64,000 nucleotides of DNA from JAJEFO01 sp965221845 (GTDB taxonomy: Bacteria; Pseudomonadota; Alphaproteobacteria; Rhodobacterales; Rhodobacteraceae). How positions within the stretch are numbered: position 1 is the stretch's first letter; each line of letters opens with the position of its first letter. The DNA lies in the NCBI GenBank assembly GCA_965221845.1, contig OZ244919.1:2294001-2358000 (forward strand), read 5' to 3'. This document shows, piece after piece, positions 1-9,090 of this stretch. A program made the position numbers and the translations under genes. Under the pieces are notes generated by a model, which worked only from the letters and a program-made list of their open reading frames with translations, had not been told where the DNA came from and searched no databases.

Positions 1-126
1 CCGTCGAACGCCTACGACTTCTACTCCGCGATACCCTCGTCGCTCATCGCGCTTGCCGTTGCAGGGTTCGTGGCGCCGACGTTCCTGCGCCGCGTGATCA
101 AGAAGCCCCGGGCGATCAGTGACTGA
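1..126 (+). CDS. C-terminal end of a membrane protein (5' part outside window)
   Basis: Frame 1 is open from the first base to TGA at 124-126 and encodes the last 41 residues of a protein. The visible part contains one hydrophobic stretch of about 15 residues (SSLIALAVAGFVAPTF) followed by a basic tail (RRVIKKPR), the pattern of a last transmembrane helix with a cytoplasmic end. It lies 135 bp upstream of the AtuA/CoA-transferase/citryl-CoA lyase operon on the same strand, so it could be the permease bringing in that pathway's substrate, for example a tripartite tricarboxylate carrier subunit. This is inferred from position only, as too little sequence remains to name a family. Confidence 0.6.
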   Translation, partial: PSNAYDFYSAIPSSLIALAVAGFVAPTFLRRVIKKPRAISD

Positions 127-261
127 CCGCGGCCGGGAGGAGGCCGCGCCGGCTTCGGGCGGCGACACGAGGGCGCGCGAGGCCGTGCATGGCCGGGACG
201 ACGTCGGCGCCGCGCGAAAGGCGCGAGATCCCGGCGCGCCGACGAGCGGGCGCGCCGGGCC

Positions 262-1614
262 ATGACGCGCGTCCTCGTTCCCTCCGGAGCGCTCGGCCTC
301 GGCTACGACAGGACCGCGCTCGAGCGCGGCGTCTCGATGAAGCCCGACCTCATCGCCATCGACGGCGGCTCGACCGACAGCGGACCGTCCTATCTCGGCC
401 GCGGCGTGTCGAAATACGCGCGAAGCGCCACCAAGGCCGAATGGAAGGGGCTGATCGCGGCGGCGCGGTCCGCCGGGTGCCCGCTCGCGACGGGATCCGC
501 GGGCACCTGCGGCACGGACGGGATGGTGGACTGGCTTGTCGAGATCACCCGCGAATGCCTGGACGAGCTCGGCTGGACGGCAAGGATCGCGACGCTCAAG
601 TCCGAGCAGGATCCGCAGTACGTCGGCCGGCGCCTCGCCGAAGGCCTGGTCTCGGCCCTGGACGGCGCGCCGGACCTGGATCGCGGGACCGTCGAGGCCT
701 GCACGCATGTCGTGGCCCTTGCGGGCGCCGAGCAGATGCGGAAGGCCATCGAGACCGGGGCAGGGATCATCATCGCGGGCCGGACGACCGACACGGCCAC
801 CATAGCGGCGCTTCCCCTCATGCGGAACGACCATGCAGGCGGCGCATGGCATGGGGCCAAGATCGCGGAGTGCGGCGCCCTCTGCACCACGAATCCCCGG
901 TCAGGCGTCCTGATGGTGGAGTTCGACAAGGCCGGATTCACCGTGCGCCCGCTGGCGGACGGCGCCCGCGCAACCCCGCAGACCGTCCTCGCGCACATGC
1001 TCTACGAGAATGCGGATCCCTTCATCCTTCACGAGCCGGGCGGGCATCTTGACGCCACCGGCGCGACCTACGAGGCGCAGGACGAGGTGCGCGTCCGCGT
1101 GGAAGGATCCCGCTGGGTGGCCTCGGACCGGTACGCCGTGAAGCTGGAAGGCGCGCGCGCGGCGGGCTGCCAGACACTGCTGATGGTCACCATCCGCGAC
1201 CCGCGATACGTCGAAAGCGCGCAACCCTGGATCCGGGACATCAGCCGCCTGCACGCCGCGAAGGTCGAGGACCGCATGGGGCTCGCGCCGGATGCGTGGC
1301 GATGCGACCTCCGCCTGACGGGCGTCGACGGCACGCTTGGAGAGATGGAGACCAGGAAGGGGTCGCCGACGGAGATCGGCGTCCTCTGCATCGTCACCGC
1401 GGCGGATCAGGTAACGGCGAACGAGATCGGCAAGCTCATGAACCCGTACCTCCTGCACCACCCCCTTACGTCCCGCGAGGAGCAGCCGACGTTCTCGTTC
1501 CCGTTCTCGCCGGCCGAAATCGACAGAGGGCCGGTCCACGAGTTCTGCCTCCACCACGCGATGACGCTCTCCGACCCGATGGACGCGTTCCGTCTTGACG
1601 TGATCGATGCCTGA
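262..1614 (+). CDS. AtuA-family (DUF1446) acyclic terpene utilisation-like protein
   Basis: The 450-residue product has the hallmarks of the DUF1446/AtuA family: an N-terminal VLVPSGALG strand, the IDGGSTDSGPSYLG segment near residues 33-46, and the GRTTDTA segment near 173-179. AtuA was named from acyclic terpene catabolism in Pseudomonas, but its reaction is not firmly established; relatives occur in many acyl-CoA gene clusters. It is the first full gene of a four-gene operon. Its TGA overlaps the ATG of the DUF4387 gene by 8 bp, so the two are probably translationally coupled and may form one complex. The ATG at 262 gives the usual family N-terminus. The family call is firm; the substrate is unknown. 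Confidence 0.88.
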   Translation: MTRVLVPSGALGLGYDRTALERGVSMKPDLIAIDGGSTDSGPSYLGRGVSKYARSATKAEWKGLIAAARSAGCPLATGSAGTCGTDGMVDWLVEITRECLDELGWTARIATLKSEQDPQYVGRRLAEGLVSALDGAPDLDRGTVEACTHVVALAGAEQMRKAIETGAGIIIAGRTTDTATIAALPLMRNDHAGGAWHGAKIAECGALCTTNPRSGVLMVEFDKAGFTVRPLADGARATPQTVLAHMLYENADPFILHEPGGHLDATGATYEAQDEVRVRVEGSRWVASDRYAVKLEGARAAGCQTLLMVTIRDPRYVESAQPWIRDISRLHAAKVEDRMGLAPDAWRCDLRLTGVDGTLGEMETRKGSPTEIGVLCIVTAADQVTANEIGKLMNPYLLHHPLTSREEQPTFSFPFSPAEIDRGPVHEFCLHHAMTLSDPMDAFRLDVIDA

Positions 1615-1909
1615 GGTCGGCGAGATCTGCGACAGGGTCCGGTCAAAGAACGCCGGGCCCTTCTGGCTGACGATCGACATCTTCTGCGGCTCCGGCGACG
1701 CGTTTTCCCGCCTGTCCGGCGGCCTCTCGACGAAACGCGTCGCGGACGCCCTCGGCGCTGATCCGAAGGCGATCAGGCGCTTCGACATGAAGGACGTGAA
1801 CGTGATCAAGATCAGCCTCCCCCGCCCGGTCGTGCAAGGCAGCGCCCGGGACCGGGACATGCACGGCGCGGCATGGGCTTTTGTCATCGCGGAACTCGAG
1901 GTCGGCTGA
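1607..1909 (+). CDS. DUF4387 domain protein, partner of the AtuA-like protein
   Basis: A 100-residue protein made up of one DUF4387 domain, recognisable from the start (VRSKNAGPFWLTIDIFC) and the mid-region KRVADALG. DUF4387 proteins nearly always accompany AtuA-like proteins, either as a small separate subunit as here or fused to them, so a shared complex is likely. The ATG lies inside the last codons of the upstream gene. The CoA-transferase gene starts 3 bp after the stop. The biochemical role of the domain is not known; the assignment rests on sequence pattern and neighbourhood. Confidence 0.85.
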   Translation: MPEVGEICDRVRSKNAGPFWLTIDIFCGSGDAFSRLSGGLSTKRVADALGADPKAIRRFDMKDVNVIKISLPRPVVQGSARDRDMHGAAWAFVIAELEVG

Positions 1910-1912
1910 ACG

Positions 1913-3106
1913 ATGGCCGCGCCGCTGTCGGACATTGTCGTGCTGGATCTCACCAACGTGCTGGCCGGCCCGTTCTGCTGCCATCAGCTGGCCCATCTCG
2001 GCGCGGAGGTGATCAAGGTCGAACGGCCCGGACGCGGGGATCTGGCGCGGCAGCTGGGCGCGGATGCCCGGCTCAACGCGGCGGGGATGGGCGCCGCCTT
2101 CCTTGCCCAGAATGCGGGCAAGAAGTCCGTGACGCTGAACCTCAAGCACGCCAAGGGGAAGTCGCTTCTCAAGCGCCTCGTGGCAGAGGCCGACGTCCTG
2201 GTGGAGAACTTCCGCCCCGGCGTGATGGAGCGCCTTGGCCTGGGGCATGACACCCTCAGGGAGGTGAATGGCGAACTGACATATTGCGCGATCTCGGGAT
2301 TCGGCCAGGACGGGCCCTGGGCCGACCGTCCCGCCTACGACCAGATCGTCCAGGGCGCCTCGGGCGTCATGTCGATCACGGGGACGGCGGAGAGCGGCCC
2401 CGCCCGCGTGGGCTATCCCGTGGCGGACACCGTTGGCGGCCTTACGGCCGCGTTCGCCATCACGGCGGCGCTGAACAGGCGGCCTCGGGGCGCGTTCATC
2501 GACGTCTCGATGCTGGAATCCGTTCTGGCGACCATGGGCTGGGTGGTTTCGGACCACCTTGTGGCCGGCGTCGTCCCGGAGGCGCACGGCAACGAAAACC
2601 CGACATCGGCGCCGTCCGGGACCTTCCGCACGGCCACCGGCCCGATCAACGTCGCTGCGAACAGCGACAGCCAGTGGGTCCTGCTGACGGACCGTCTCGG
2701 CCTCGCCGACCTGCGAAACCGCAGGGAATACGCCACGCGCGAGGATCGCAAGAGGAACCGGGACAGGCTCCGCGCGGAGATCGAGGCCGTCCTGGCGACA
2801 AGGCCCGCCGGGAACTGGATCGACGAGCTGGGCCGGATCGGGGTTCCGGCGGGGGCCGTGCTGACCGTGCCGGAAGCGCTCCGTTCGGAACATGTCGCCG
2901 GTCGCGGCTTCCTGGCCAGCTTCCCCGACGCCCCGGGCGTCGGACGCGACATCGAGGTTGCGCGGACGGGCGTGCGGCTTGACGGGGCGGCCCCCGCCGT
3001 CGACAGTCCGCCCCCGGAGCTCGGGCGGCACAACCGCGAAGTCTGGGGCCGCGTCGGCATGTGCGGCGCCGAGCTTGAGCGCCTCGAAAGGGCTGGAACG
3101 ATATGA
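1913..3106 (+). CDS. CaiB/BaiF family (class III) CoA-transferase
   Basis: The 397-residue product matches class III CoA-transferases in length and motifs: the opening DIVVLDLTNVLAGPF, EVIKVERPGRGD near residue 40, AEADVLVENFRPGVMERLGLG near 100, and the GFGQDGPWADRPAYD segment near 130-145, in which an Asp is the catalytic nucleophile of the family. These enzymes move CoA from a donor thioester to a carboxylic acid. In this operon it would activate an organic acid so that the downstream citryl-CoA-lyase-like enzyme can cleave it. It overlaps that gene by 4 bp (ATGA). The donor and acceptor cannot be read from the sequence. Confidence 0.92.
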   Translation: MAAPLSDIVVLDLTNVLAGPFCCHQLAHLGAEVIKVERPGRGDLARQLGADARLNAAGMGAAFLAQNAGKKSVTLNLKHAKGKSLLKRLVAEADVLVENFRPGVMERLGLGHDTLREVNGELTYCAISGFGQDGPWADRPAYDQIVQGASGVMSITGTAESGPARVGYPVADTVGGLTAAFAITAALNRRPRGAFIDVSMLESVLATMGWVVSDHLVAGVVPEAHGNENPTSAPSGTFRTATGPINVAANSDSQWVLLTDRLGLADLRNRREYATREDRKRNRDRLRAEIEAVLATRPAGNWIDELGRIGVPAGAVLTVPEALRSEHVAGRGFLASFPDAPGVGRDIEVARTGVRLDGAAPAVDSPPPELGRHNREVWGRVGMCGAELERLERAGTI

Positions 3107-3945
3107 GCGGCAACGAGGTCACCGACTGGTGGTCAACGGCGATCATCGAGATGGCGCCGGGCCGGATCAGTTTGCGAGGGCATCCGGTCGAGGAGCTGAT
3201 CGGGAAGCTGACGCTGCCGGAAACGGTCTGGCTGATGACGAGGGGCGACGTGCCGGAGGAAGGCCAGGCGCGGCTTCTCGAAGCGGCGCTGGTCGCCGCG
3301 GTGGATCACGGGCCGCAAGCGCCGTCGATCGCGGCTGCACGCATGGCCGTGACGTGCGGACTTCCCCTGAACAACGCCATGGCCTCCGCGGTCAACATGC
3401 TCGGCGACGTGCATGGCGGCGCAGGGGAGCAGGCGGTCGAGCTCCTTGAAGGGGTTGCAAGGGCGGCCGGTTCCGGAACGGCCATGGCCCTCGCCGCGTC
3501 GGAGGGGATCGACCGCTGGCAGCGGGCCCGCGACTCGTTCGTGCCGGGCTTCGGGCACAGGTTCCACAAGCCGTCGGACCCCAGGGCGCTGCGCCTCCTG
3601 TCCCTCGTGAACAAGGCCGCCGACAGCGGCGTCGTGACCGGGCGGTTCGCGCATGCCGGACGCGCGGTCGAGAGCGAGCTGGGCAGGCGGAAGGGCGGAC
3701 CCGTTCCGATGAACATCGACGGGGCGACCGCCGTCGTCTTCGCCGAGCTGGGCTTCGCGCCGCCGCTGGCACGCGGACTCTTCTGCCTCTCGCGCTCCGT
3801 CGGAATCCTGGCGCATGCCTGGGAGCAGATGCAGCAGGGCGGGCGCAACAAGGGCCCGACCCCTCCCGGGTGCCGTTGGCGCTACACGGGCCCGAAAGCG
3901 GACGGGCGACCGCGGCGGGGGGCGGGCCGCGGGCCGCCTGACTGA
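3103..3945 (+). CDS. citryl-CoA lyase-like protein (citrate synthase fold)
   Basis: The 280-residue product is a short citrate-synthase-fold protein: MAPGRISLRGHPVEELIG at the start, GDVHGGAGEQA in the middle and the active-site region GFGHRFHKPSDPRALRLL near residues 146-163, ending with EQMQQGGRNKGPTPPG. Stand-alone citryl-CoA lyases are about this size; full citrate synthases are over 400 residues. The reaction would be retro-Claisen cleavage of a citryl-CoA-like thioester to acetyl-CoA and a 2-oxo acid. It is the last gene of the operon and overlaps the CoA-transferase by 4 bp. The last ~25 residues (Arg/Gly/Pro rich) look like extension past the usual end. Confidence 0.82.
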   Translation: MSGNEVTDWWSTAIIEMAPGRISLRGHPVEELIGKLTLPETVWLMTRGDVPEEGQARLLEAALVAAVDHGPQAPSIAAARMAVTCGLPLNNAMASAVNMLGDVHGGAGEQAVELLEGVARAAGSGTAMALAASEGIDRWQRARDSFVPGFGHRFHKPSDPRALRLLSLVNKAADSGVVTGRFAHAGRAVESELGRRKGGPVPMNIDGATAVVFAELGFAPPLARGLFCLSRSVGILAHAWEQMQQGGRNKGPTPPGCRWRYTGPKADGRPRRGAGRGPPD

Positions 3946-3961
3946 CGGCCCCCTGCGCCGC

Positions 3962-4711
3962 TCAGCACGTGTAGTTCATTCCCAGACGCCCGCCGTCGAC
4001 ATAGACCGTCTCGCCGGTGATGTAGCTTGCCTTGCCGCTGATCAGGAAGGCGACGACATCGGCGATCTCGCCGGGCGTGCCGACGCGCCCGAGCGGCGTT
4101 CGCGACATGACCGTCCTCATCGCTTCCGGACCGGCGTTGACCGCGGCCATCATGGCCGTGTCTATCGACCCCGGCCCCACCGCGTTGACGCGGACGTTGT
4201 GCGGCGCAAGCGCGAGCGCGGCCGCCTTGGTGAGCTGCATCACGCCGCCCTTGGAGGCGCAGTAGGCGGGAATCGCGGGAACCGCGACCTGGGCGTTGAT
4301 CGACGACATGTTGACGATCGCGCCCGCGATGCCCGCGTCGACCATCATGCGCGCCGCGCGCTGGAGCGCCACGAAGGCGCCCGTGAGATTGACGCTGATC
4401 ACCCTCTGGAACGTGGCGACGTCATAGTCGAGGAAGCTCCCCGGCTCCGAGATGCCCGCGTTGTTCACCAGAGCCGAGACCGGGCCGTGATCGGCCGCGA
4501 TTCGGTCGAACATCCCGGAGACCTGCGCGGGGTCGCCCATGTCGCAGACGAACCAGCCCGCACCGTCGCCGAGCTTCCTCGCCGCGTCCGCCACACTCGC
4601 GTCGACGTCGGCCAGGACGATCCTGAACCCGTCGCCGGCCAGCGCCTCCGCGCATGCGTGCCCGATGCCCTGCGCGCCGCCGGTCACGAGCGCGAGCGGT
4701 CCTTCCGTCAT
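3962..4711 (-). CDS. SDR-family NAD(P)-dependent oxidoreductase
   Basis: A 249-residue classical short-chain dehydrogenase: the nucleotide-binding TGGAQGIG near residues 10-17, NNAG near 87, the catalytic Ser region (VNMSSINAQ) near 138 and the YCASK catalytic Tyr/Lys pair near 152-156, with a C-terminal GETVYVDGG typical of the family. It would oxidise or reduce a hydroxyl/keto group using NAD(P)H; the substrate cannot be deduced. It converges on the citryl-CoA lyase gene and is divergent from the 6-phosphogluconate dehydrogenase gene, with a 10-bp inverted repeat in the shared promoter region. Confidence 0.9.
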   Translation of the reverse strand: MTEGPLALVTGGAQGIGHACAEALAGDGFRIVLADVDASVADAARKLGDGAGWFVCDMGDPAQVSGMFDRIAADHGPVSALVNNAGISEPGSFLDYDVATFQRVISVNLTGAFVALQRAARMMVDAGIAGAIVNMSSINAQVAVPAIPAYCASKGGVMQLTKAAALALAPHNVRVNAVGPGSIDTAMMAAVNAGPEAMRTVMSRTPLGRVGTPGEIADVVAFLISGKASYITGETVYVDGGRLGMNYTC

Positions 4712-4749
4712 GGGTCACCCTCCTGCCGTGCCCGGGCCCGGCCGTCATT

Positions 4750-4790
4750 GCGTTTCCAGCCCTGCGTCGTAGTGTTAGCGCAGGAAACGC
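4750..4790. promoter_or_regulatory. inverted repeat in the divergent SDR/gnd promoter region
   Basis: GCGTTTCCAG (4750-4759) and CAGGAAACGC (4781-4790) are inverted copies matching at 9 of 10 positions, with centres about 31 bp (three helical turns) apart. They lie between the SDR start (4711) and the gnd start (4813). This spacing fits an operator bound by a dimeric regulator acting on both genes. No regulator gene is next to it, so function is inferred. Confidence 0.4.
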
Positions 4791-4812
4791 CGGGTGGAAA
4801 CAGGAACGATCC

Positions 4813-6243
4813 ATGCCTGAATCGGACATCGGAGTCGTCGGACTCGGCACAATGGGCGCGATGCTGACGCTCAACATTGCCGAGAACGGATTTCGGGTGT
4901 CCGCGCACAACCGCACCCGCGCCCGCGTCGCCCGGCTTATGGACGCCGCAGGAGATCTCGCCGGGCGGATCACGCCGTGCACGTCCGTCGCCGCGCTCGT
5001 GCAGTCGCTGAAGCGCCCCCGCCACGTCATCCTGATGGTTGCCGCCGGCGACGCGGTCGACGCCCAGATCGACGCCCTGCAGCCCTTGCTCGACGAAGAC
5101 GACATGATCATCGACATGGGCAACGCGAACTTTCGCGACACGCGGCGGCGTGCGCATGCGGCGCGCGAGGCCGGGCGGCCCTACCTCGGCGTCGGCGTAT
5201 CGGGAGGCGCCGAAGGCGCGCGCTTCGGGCCGTCCATAATGGGCGGCGGGCCGCAGGAATGCTGGGAAAGGGCGGCGCATGTCCTCGAAGCGATCGCGGC
5301 GGACTGCGAAGGCCGGCCATGCGCCCTGTGGATGGGCGATGACGGCGCGGGGCATTTCGTGAAGACGGTCCACAACGGCATCGAATACGCGGACATGCAG
5401 CTGATCGCGGAAGCCTACGGGGTCATGCGCGACGGCATGGGGATGGCCCCGGACGAATGCGCGGACGTGTACACGCGCTGGAATGACGGCATTCTCAGGA
5501 GCTATCTCGTCGAGATATCCGGAAAGGTCGCCGCCGCCCGGGACGGCAGCACGGGACGGCCCGTGCTTGACGTGATACTCGATCGTGCCGGCCAGAAGGG
5601 AACGGGCCGCTGGACCGTGATCGAAAGCCAGATGCTCGGCGCACCGGTCCCGGTGATCGAGGCGGCGGTGGGCGCCCGCAACATGTCGGCGATGCGGGAC
5701 CTGCGCCTGCATGGCGCCGGCCTCTACCGGCCGGATGCAGGCCGTCTGGACCGCGGGCTGGCGGTCCGGGACCTGGAACAGGCGCTCGTCGCCGGAAAGA
5801 TCCTCTGCTACGCGCAGGGCTTCGATCTTCTGGACAAGGCCAGCGCGGAATTCGACTGGTCGCTGCCCATGCCGGGAATCGCCGAGATCTGGCGCGAAGG
5901 CTGCATCATCCGATCGGCGATGCTGAACGACATGGCCGCGTCCCTTCGGGAATCGCCCGGCGCCAACCTGGCGCTCGCGGAGCGTTTCCGAACCCTCGTG
6001 GAGGAGAACGTCGCGGGCCTGCGAAAGACCGCGCTGGCCGCGCAGGCCGCGCGCCTTCCGGTTCCGGCCCTCGCGGCGGCGCTGGCCTATTTCGACACGC
6101 TTACCTGCGAGCGCACGACCGCGGACATGCTGCAGGCGCAACGCGACTACTTCGGCGCGCACGGCTTCGAACGCGTCGACAGCGCAGGCGAGCATCACGG
6201 CCCCTGGCACGGCCGCGTTCCGGACGGAGCGGCCCGGGGCTGA
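4813..6243 (+). CDS. gnd: 6-phosphogluconate dehydrogenase, decarboxylating
   Basis: The 476-residue product has the full architecture of Gnd: an N-terminal Rossmann fold (VVGLGTMGAMLTLNIAENGF), the GVSGGAEGARFGPSIMGGG segment near residues 128-146, and the active-site signature GAGHFVKTVHNGIEYADMQL near 179-198, in which the Lys is catalytic. It converts 6-phosphogluconate to ribulose 5-phosphate with CO2 release and NAD(P)H formation. The ATG at 4813 is preferred because it starts the dinucleotide-binding strand; the open frame extends further upstream but overlaps the SDR gene. The gene stands alone, with no pentose-phosphate neighbours. Confidence 0.93.
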   Translation: MPESDIGVVGLGTMGAMLTLNIAENGFRVSAHNRTRARVARLMDAAGDLAGRITPCTSVAALVQSLKRPRHVILMVAAGDAVDAQIDALQPLLDEDDMIIDMGNANFRDTRRRAHAAREAGRPYLGVGVSGGAEGARFGPSIMGGGPQECWERAAHVLEAIAADCEGRPCALWMGDDGAGHFVKTVHNGIEYADMQLIAEAYGVMRDGMGMAPDECADVYTRWNDGILRSYLVEISGKVAAARDGSTGRPVLDVILDRAGQKGTGRWTVIESQMLGAPVPVIEAAVGARNMSAMRDLRLHGAGLYRPDAGRLDRGLAVRDLEQALVAGKILCYAQGFDLLDKASAEFDWSLPMPGIAEIWREGCIIRSAMLNDMAASLRESPGANLALAERFRTLVEENVAGLRKTALAAQAARLPVPALAAALAYFDTLTCERTTADMLQAQRDYFGAHGFERVDSAGEHHGPWHGRVPDGAARG

Positions 6244-6576
6244 CGGACGGCGGCCTGGGTCGCGGCCGCACGTCAGCGCGACACCGACGTCCCCCGAAGC
6301 CGGCGGGCGCCGCGCACGGGGACAGGCGCCGGACAGCCGGCCATTTGCGTCCAGGCCGATGCGCCGGCCGGCCGAGTCGCCGACATGCCTGCCGGAACCG
6401 CCTCCGTGTCGCGGCAAGACGCCGCGCTTCCGGGCTGTCTCCCGCACGCGCGGCGAACCGCGGAGCCTGGCCGGGCCCCATGCCGGCAGCGCCGCCGCCG
6501 CCCTCGGGACGGATGGCCGCGGGGCGGTGGCCGACGGGCGGACTCCGCGGCGTCCCGGCGCGCGGGCGGTCCGGGA

Positions 6577-7608
6577 TCATTTCCGGCGCCGATCAAGCAG
6601 GCGCGCTGCCAGCGGCGCCCCCATGACGACGGCAATGATGCGCAGGATGTGATGCGCGACGACGAATGCCATGTCGGCTCCGACGACGAGCGCGAGAACG
6701 GTGAGCTCCGCCTGGCCGCCCGGCGCGTATGCCAGAAGCGCGGACATGCCGGGCGCAAGCCCGAAGGAATAGATCGCCTCGACGAAGGCAAGGGTCAGGA
6801 GGATCAGGAGACCGCAGAATCCCAGGCCTGCCAGAATGTCCTTTCGGATCTCGCTCATAGTTATGCCGTTGTAGTTGCCGCCGATCGTCATCCCGATGAA
6901 GAACTGCGCCGCCCAGATGGCTTCCGCGGGCGGGCGCTGATCGAGGAAGCCTGCCAGCGTCACCGCAGCCGCCACGATCATCGGTCCCAGGATCGTGGCC
7001 CCGAACAGACCGACCCTGCGCGCGGCCCACCAGCCGAATCCGGCAGAGAGAGCCATCAACGCCAGCTCGGACGACGCGACCGACGTCACCGGAACGCCCG
7101 GGGGACGATCGAGATCCGCGTCCCAGATGGCCTTGAGCAGGAATGGCAGCGCGACCACGATCACGAGGACGCGGGTGGCGTGAATCAGCGACAGGGCCCG
7201 GACATTGCCTCCTGCCTCCTCTCCGAAGGCGACCATGTCCTGAAGGCCGCCGGGCATCGACGCATAGTATGCGGTCGGGAAATCGTGGCCGCAAAGCCGC
7301 CGGAAGTAAGGCACCCCGATCGCCCCGGTCGCGAGGACGAACAGGGGCATCAGGATGAGCGTCGGCCACATGGACGGGAAGGTCGCAAGAACGGCCGGCG
7401 TGAGCGTTGCGCCCGCCGCGACGCCCAGAACCGTCCGCATGGCGGCATTGACCGGCTTGATGCCGCCGAGCGGAACGCCGAGAAGGGCGGCGAGGAGGCA
7501 GCTCGCGACAGGGCCGAGCAGCCACGGCAGCGGCAGCCCCAGCAGGTGAAACGCCGCGACGCCGGAAAGGCCGGAGGCCAGCGCGTTCAGGACGGGAACT
7601 ACCTGCAT
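6577..7608 (-). CDS. AbrB-family integral membrane protein
   Basis: A 343-residue, strongly hydrophobic protein with about ten predicted membrane segments and an internal duplication typical of the AbrB/PF05145 family: GLPLPWLLGP near residue 26, YYASMPGGLQDMV near 115, then a second half with GATILGPMIVAA and YAPGGQAELTVLAL near 295. Members are often mislabelled ammonia monooxygenase or regulator (named after E. coli AbrB); the activity is unknown, and they are often found near organic-acid transport genes. It faces the gnd gene convergently. About 530 bp without a gene separate its start from an IS element. Confidence 0.82.
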   Translation of the reverse strand: MQVVPVLNALASGLSGVAAFHLLGLPLPWLLGPVASCLLAALLGVPLGGIKPVNAAMRTVLGVAAGATLTPAVLATFPSMWPTLILMPLFVLATGAIGVPYFRRLCGHDFPTAYYASMPGGLQDMVAFGEEAGGNVRALSLIHATRVLVIVVALPFLLKAIWDADLDRPPGVPVTSVASSELALMALSAGFGWWAARRVGLFGATILGPMIVAAAVTLAGFLDQRPPAEAIWAAQFFIGMTIGGNYNGITMSEIRKDILAGLGFCGLLILLTLAFVEAIYSFGLAPGMSALLAYAPGGQAELTVLALVVGADMAFVVAHHILRIIAVVMGAPLAARLLDRRRK

Positions 7609-8144
7609 GAAACGTTCGCCCGGGCGGAGAGGCTCCGCGAACGCCGCACCCGACCTTCCCGGGAAGACGGGCCGGTCATGAACGAAATTCAGCGGTCATG
7701 CCCGCATCCTCCCCCATGCGGTGCCGGGATGGAAGCGGATTCGCCCGGGCTGCACGGCACGCTCCGGGCAGGCATCGACGCGGAGGCTCGAGCCGTTCTC
7801 CGCCACGGCCGCCGCGCGGCATGCCCGGTGCATGGCACGCGCCCGGAGAGGATCCGGACCGCTGTCAGGCGATCAAGGCCCTGACCCGAGGCGCCGCGGC
7901 GTCCGGCGCCGCCGGAAGGGAGGTCGCCAGGCATCCGGAACGAATCGCACGGGCCCGGAAACGGCCCTTGCCGGCCCATGGCCGCCGGATCACGCGGAAC
8001 GAAGGGCGCGGGAAAGTGCCGGGTCGCCGGCCATGCGTTCGTCACGCCGCCTGACCGGTTCGCAGCATCATGCGGCGCCAAGCCTCTGGCACCACCACAT
8101 CAGGTGCTGCGCTTCAAGTGCACGGGGAACCGAGATTTATACTA
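7609..8144. other. 536-bp region without a recognisable gene
   Basis: Between the AbrB-family gene start and the IS at 8145 no open frame resembles a known protein. It should contain the promoter of the leftward AbrB-family gene. Near its right edge (8093-8122) is a short sequence matching the start of the brnT gene found at 57.8 kb. Nothing else could be supported. Confidence 0.5.
8093..8122 (+). repeat. brnT-start-like repeat, copy A (decayed)
   Basis: CATCAGGTGCTGCGCTTC here matches the sequence spanning the GTG start codon of brnT (57796-57794, minus strand) and a third copy at 43498. Identity fades after about 25 bp, so this looks like a relic of a lost brnT or of its translation start region. 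Confidence 0.5.
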
Positions 8145-9025
8145 GGGCCCGTTGACAGTCATGTCGCGGCGACCACGCCGGCGACGAGGCGGATCCCGGC
8201 GGCGAAGCTCGCGTCGGTCTTGTCGTGCCGGGTCGCGACCGCCCGGAACTCCCCGGCCTTCGCGAAGAGGCTCTCCGCCAGGTGCCGCCAGCCGCAGACC
8301 TCCCGGCCGTGCGCCCGCGGCGCCGTCCGGCTCCGCCTCGACGGGACCGCCGCCTCCGCCCCGCGTTCCGTCAGGTCCCCGTGCAGCCGGTCCGCGCCGG
8401 ACGCCCTGTCGCCGGCGAAGGCCCCGAACGCCAGGCCGCCGGGAAGCCCCGGCACCCCCTCGGGCCGTGCGCCTGGCCGGGAAGGACCGTGAAGCGGACA
8501 GGGCATCCCGGCGCGTCCGCGACGGCCACGACCCTGCCCGTCAGGCCGCCCCGGGAGCGGCCGGTCCCCTGGCTCGAGGTCCCCCTCTTGCGCCGGACGC
8601 CTTCCGGGTCGCCCGGACCGCCGTGCCGCCGCCGGACACGCGCGCGAGGCCGGACTCCTCGGACAAGGCGTCGGAAACGCGCGCGAAGACCCCCGGAAGC
8701 GGCCGGCGCCGGAACCGCCTGGAGACGCCGTCCCGGTTCCCGGACCGCTCGGGGAGGCCGCGCCACGGCGACCCCGTGCGGAACCGCCACGGCACCGCCT
8801 CCATGAAGAGGCGGCTGTCCGCCGCCGTGCCGCCGGGGTCGGACTTCTTGCCCGGCAGCATGTCCCTGGTCCGCGCCCGCATGGCGTCGGTCAATACCGT
8901 CCTGTCTGCATCGTCATCTCTCTGCTCGCTCATGCCGTTGTTGCCTCGTGCCGTCGTTCCGGCGGTTGTCGGGGCCGAAAATGGCATCAAGCCGGACGAT
9001 TCGCAAGGCAACTGTCAACGGGCCC
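8145..9025 (-). mobile_element. IS5-family-like element, 881 bp, degenerate
   Basis: The ends are 15-bp perfect inverted repeats, GGGCCCGTTGACAGT at 8145-8159 and its complement at 9011-9025, each flanked by TA (8143-8144 and 9026-9027), consistent with a TA target duplication. The element carries a broken IS5-type transposase on the minus strand. It sits 84 bp upstream of the iron ABC operon and probably displaced its native promoter. A solitary copy of the same end is at 15424. Confidence 0.85.
8159..8933 (-). pseudogene. IS5-family transposase, frameshifted
   Basis: The N-terminal part reads from MSEQRDDD at 8933 and contains SRLFMEAVPWRFRTGSPWR, the usual start of IS427-group transposases. 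The central SRGGLTGRV...GQAHG piece lies in a second frame, and the C-terminal DKTDASFAAGIRL piece lies in another frame ending at 8159. At least two frameshifts separate them. The expected first catalytic Asp (family VDGT) is replaced by a Gly-containing VSGGGT. The protein cannot be active. Confidence 0.8.
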
Positions 9026-9090
9026 TAATTTAATCAGGTATTGGTATCCTGCGATCCGGCCACCCGGCCAAATGCCGGAGGCCAATGATC

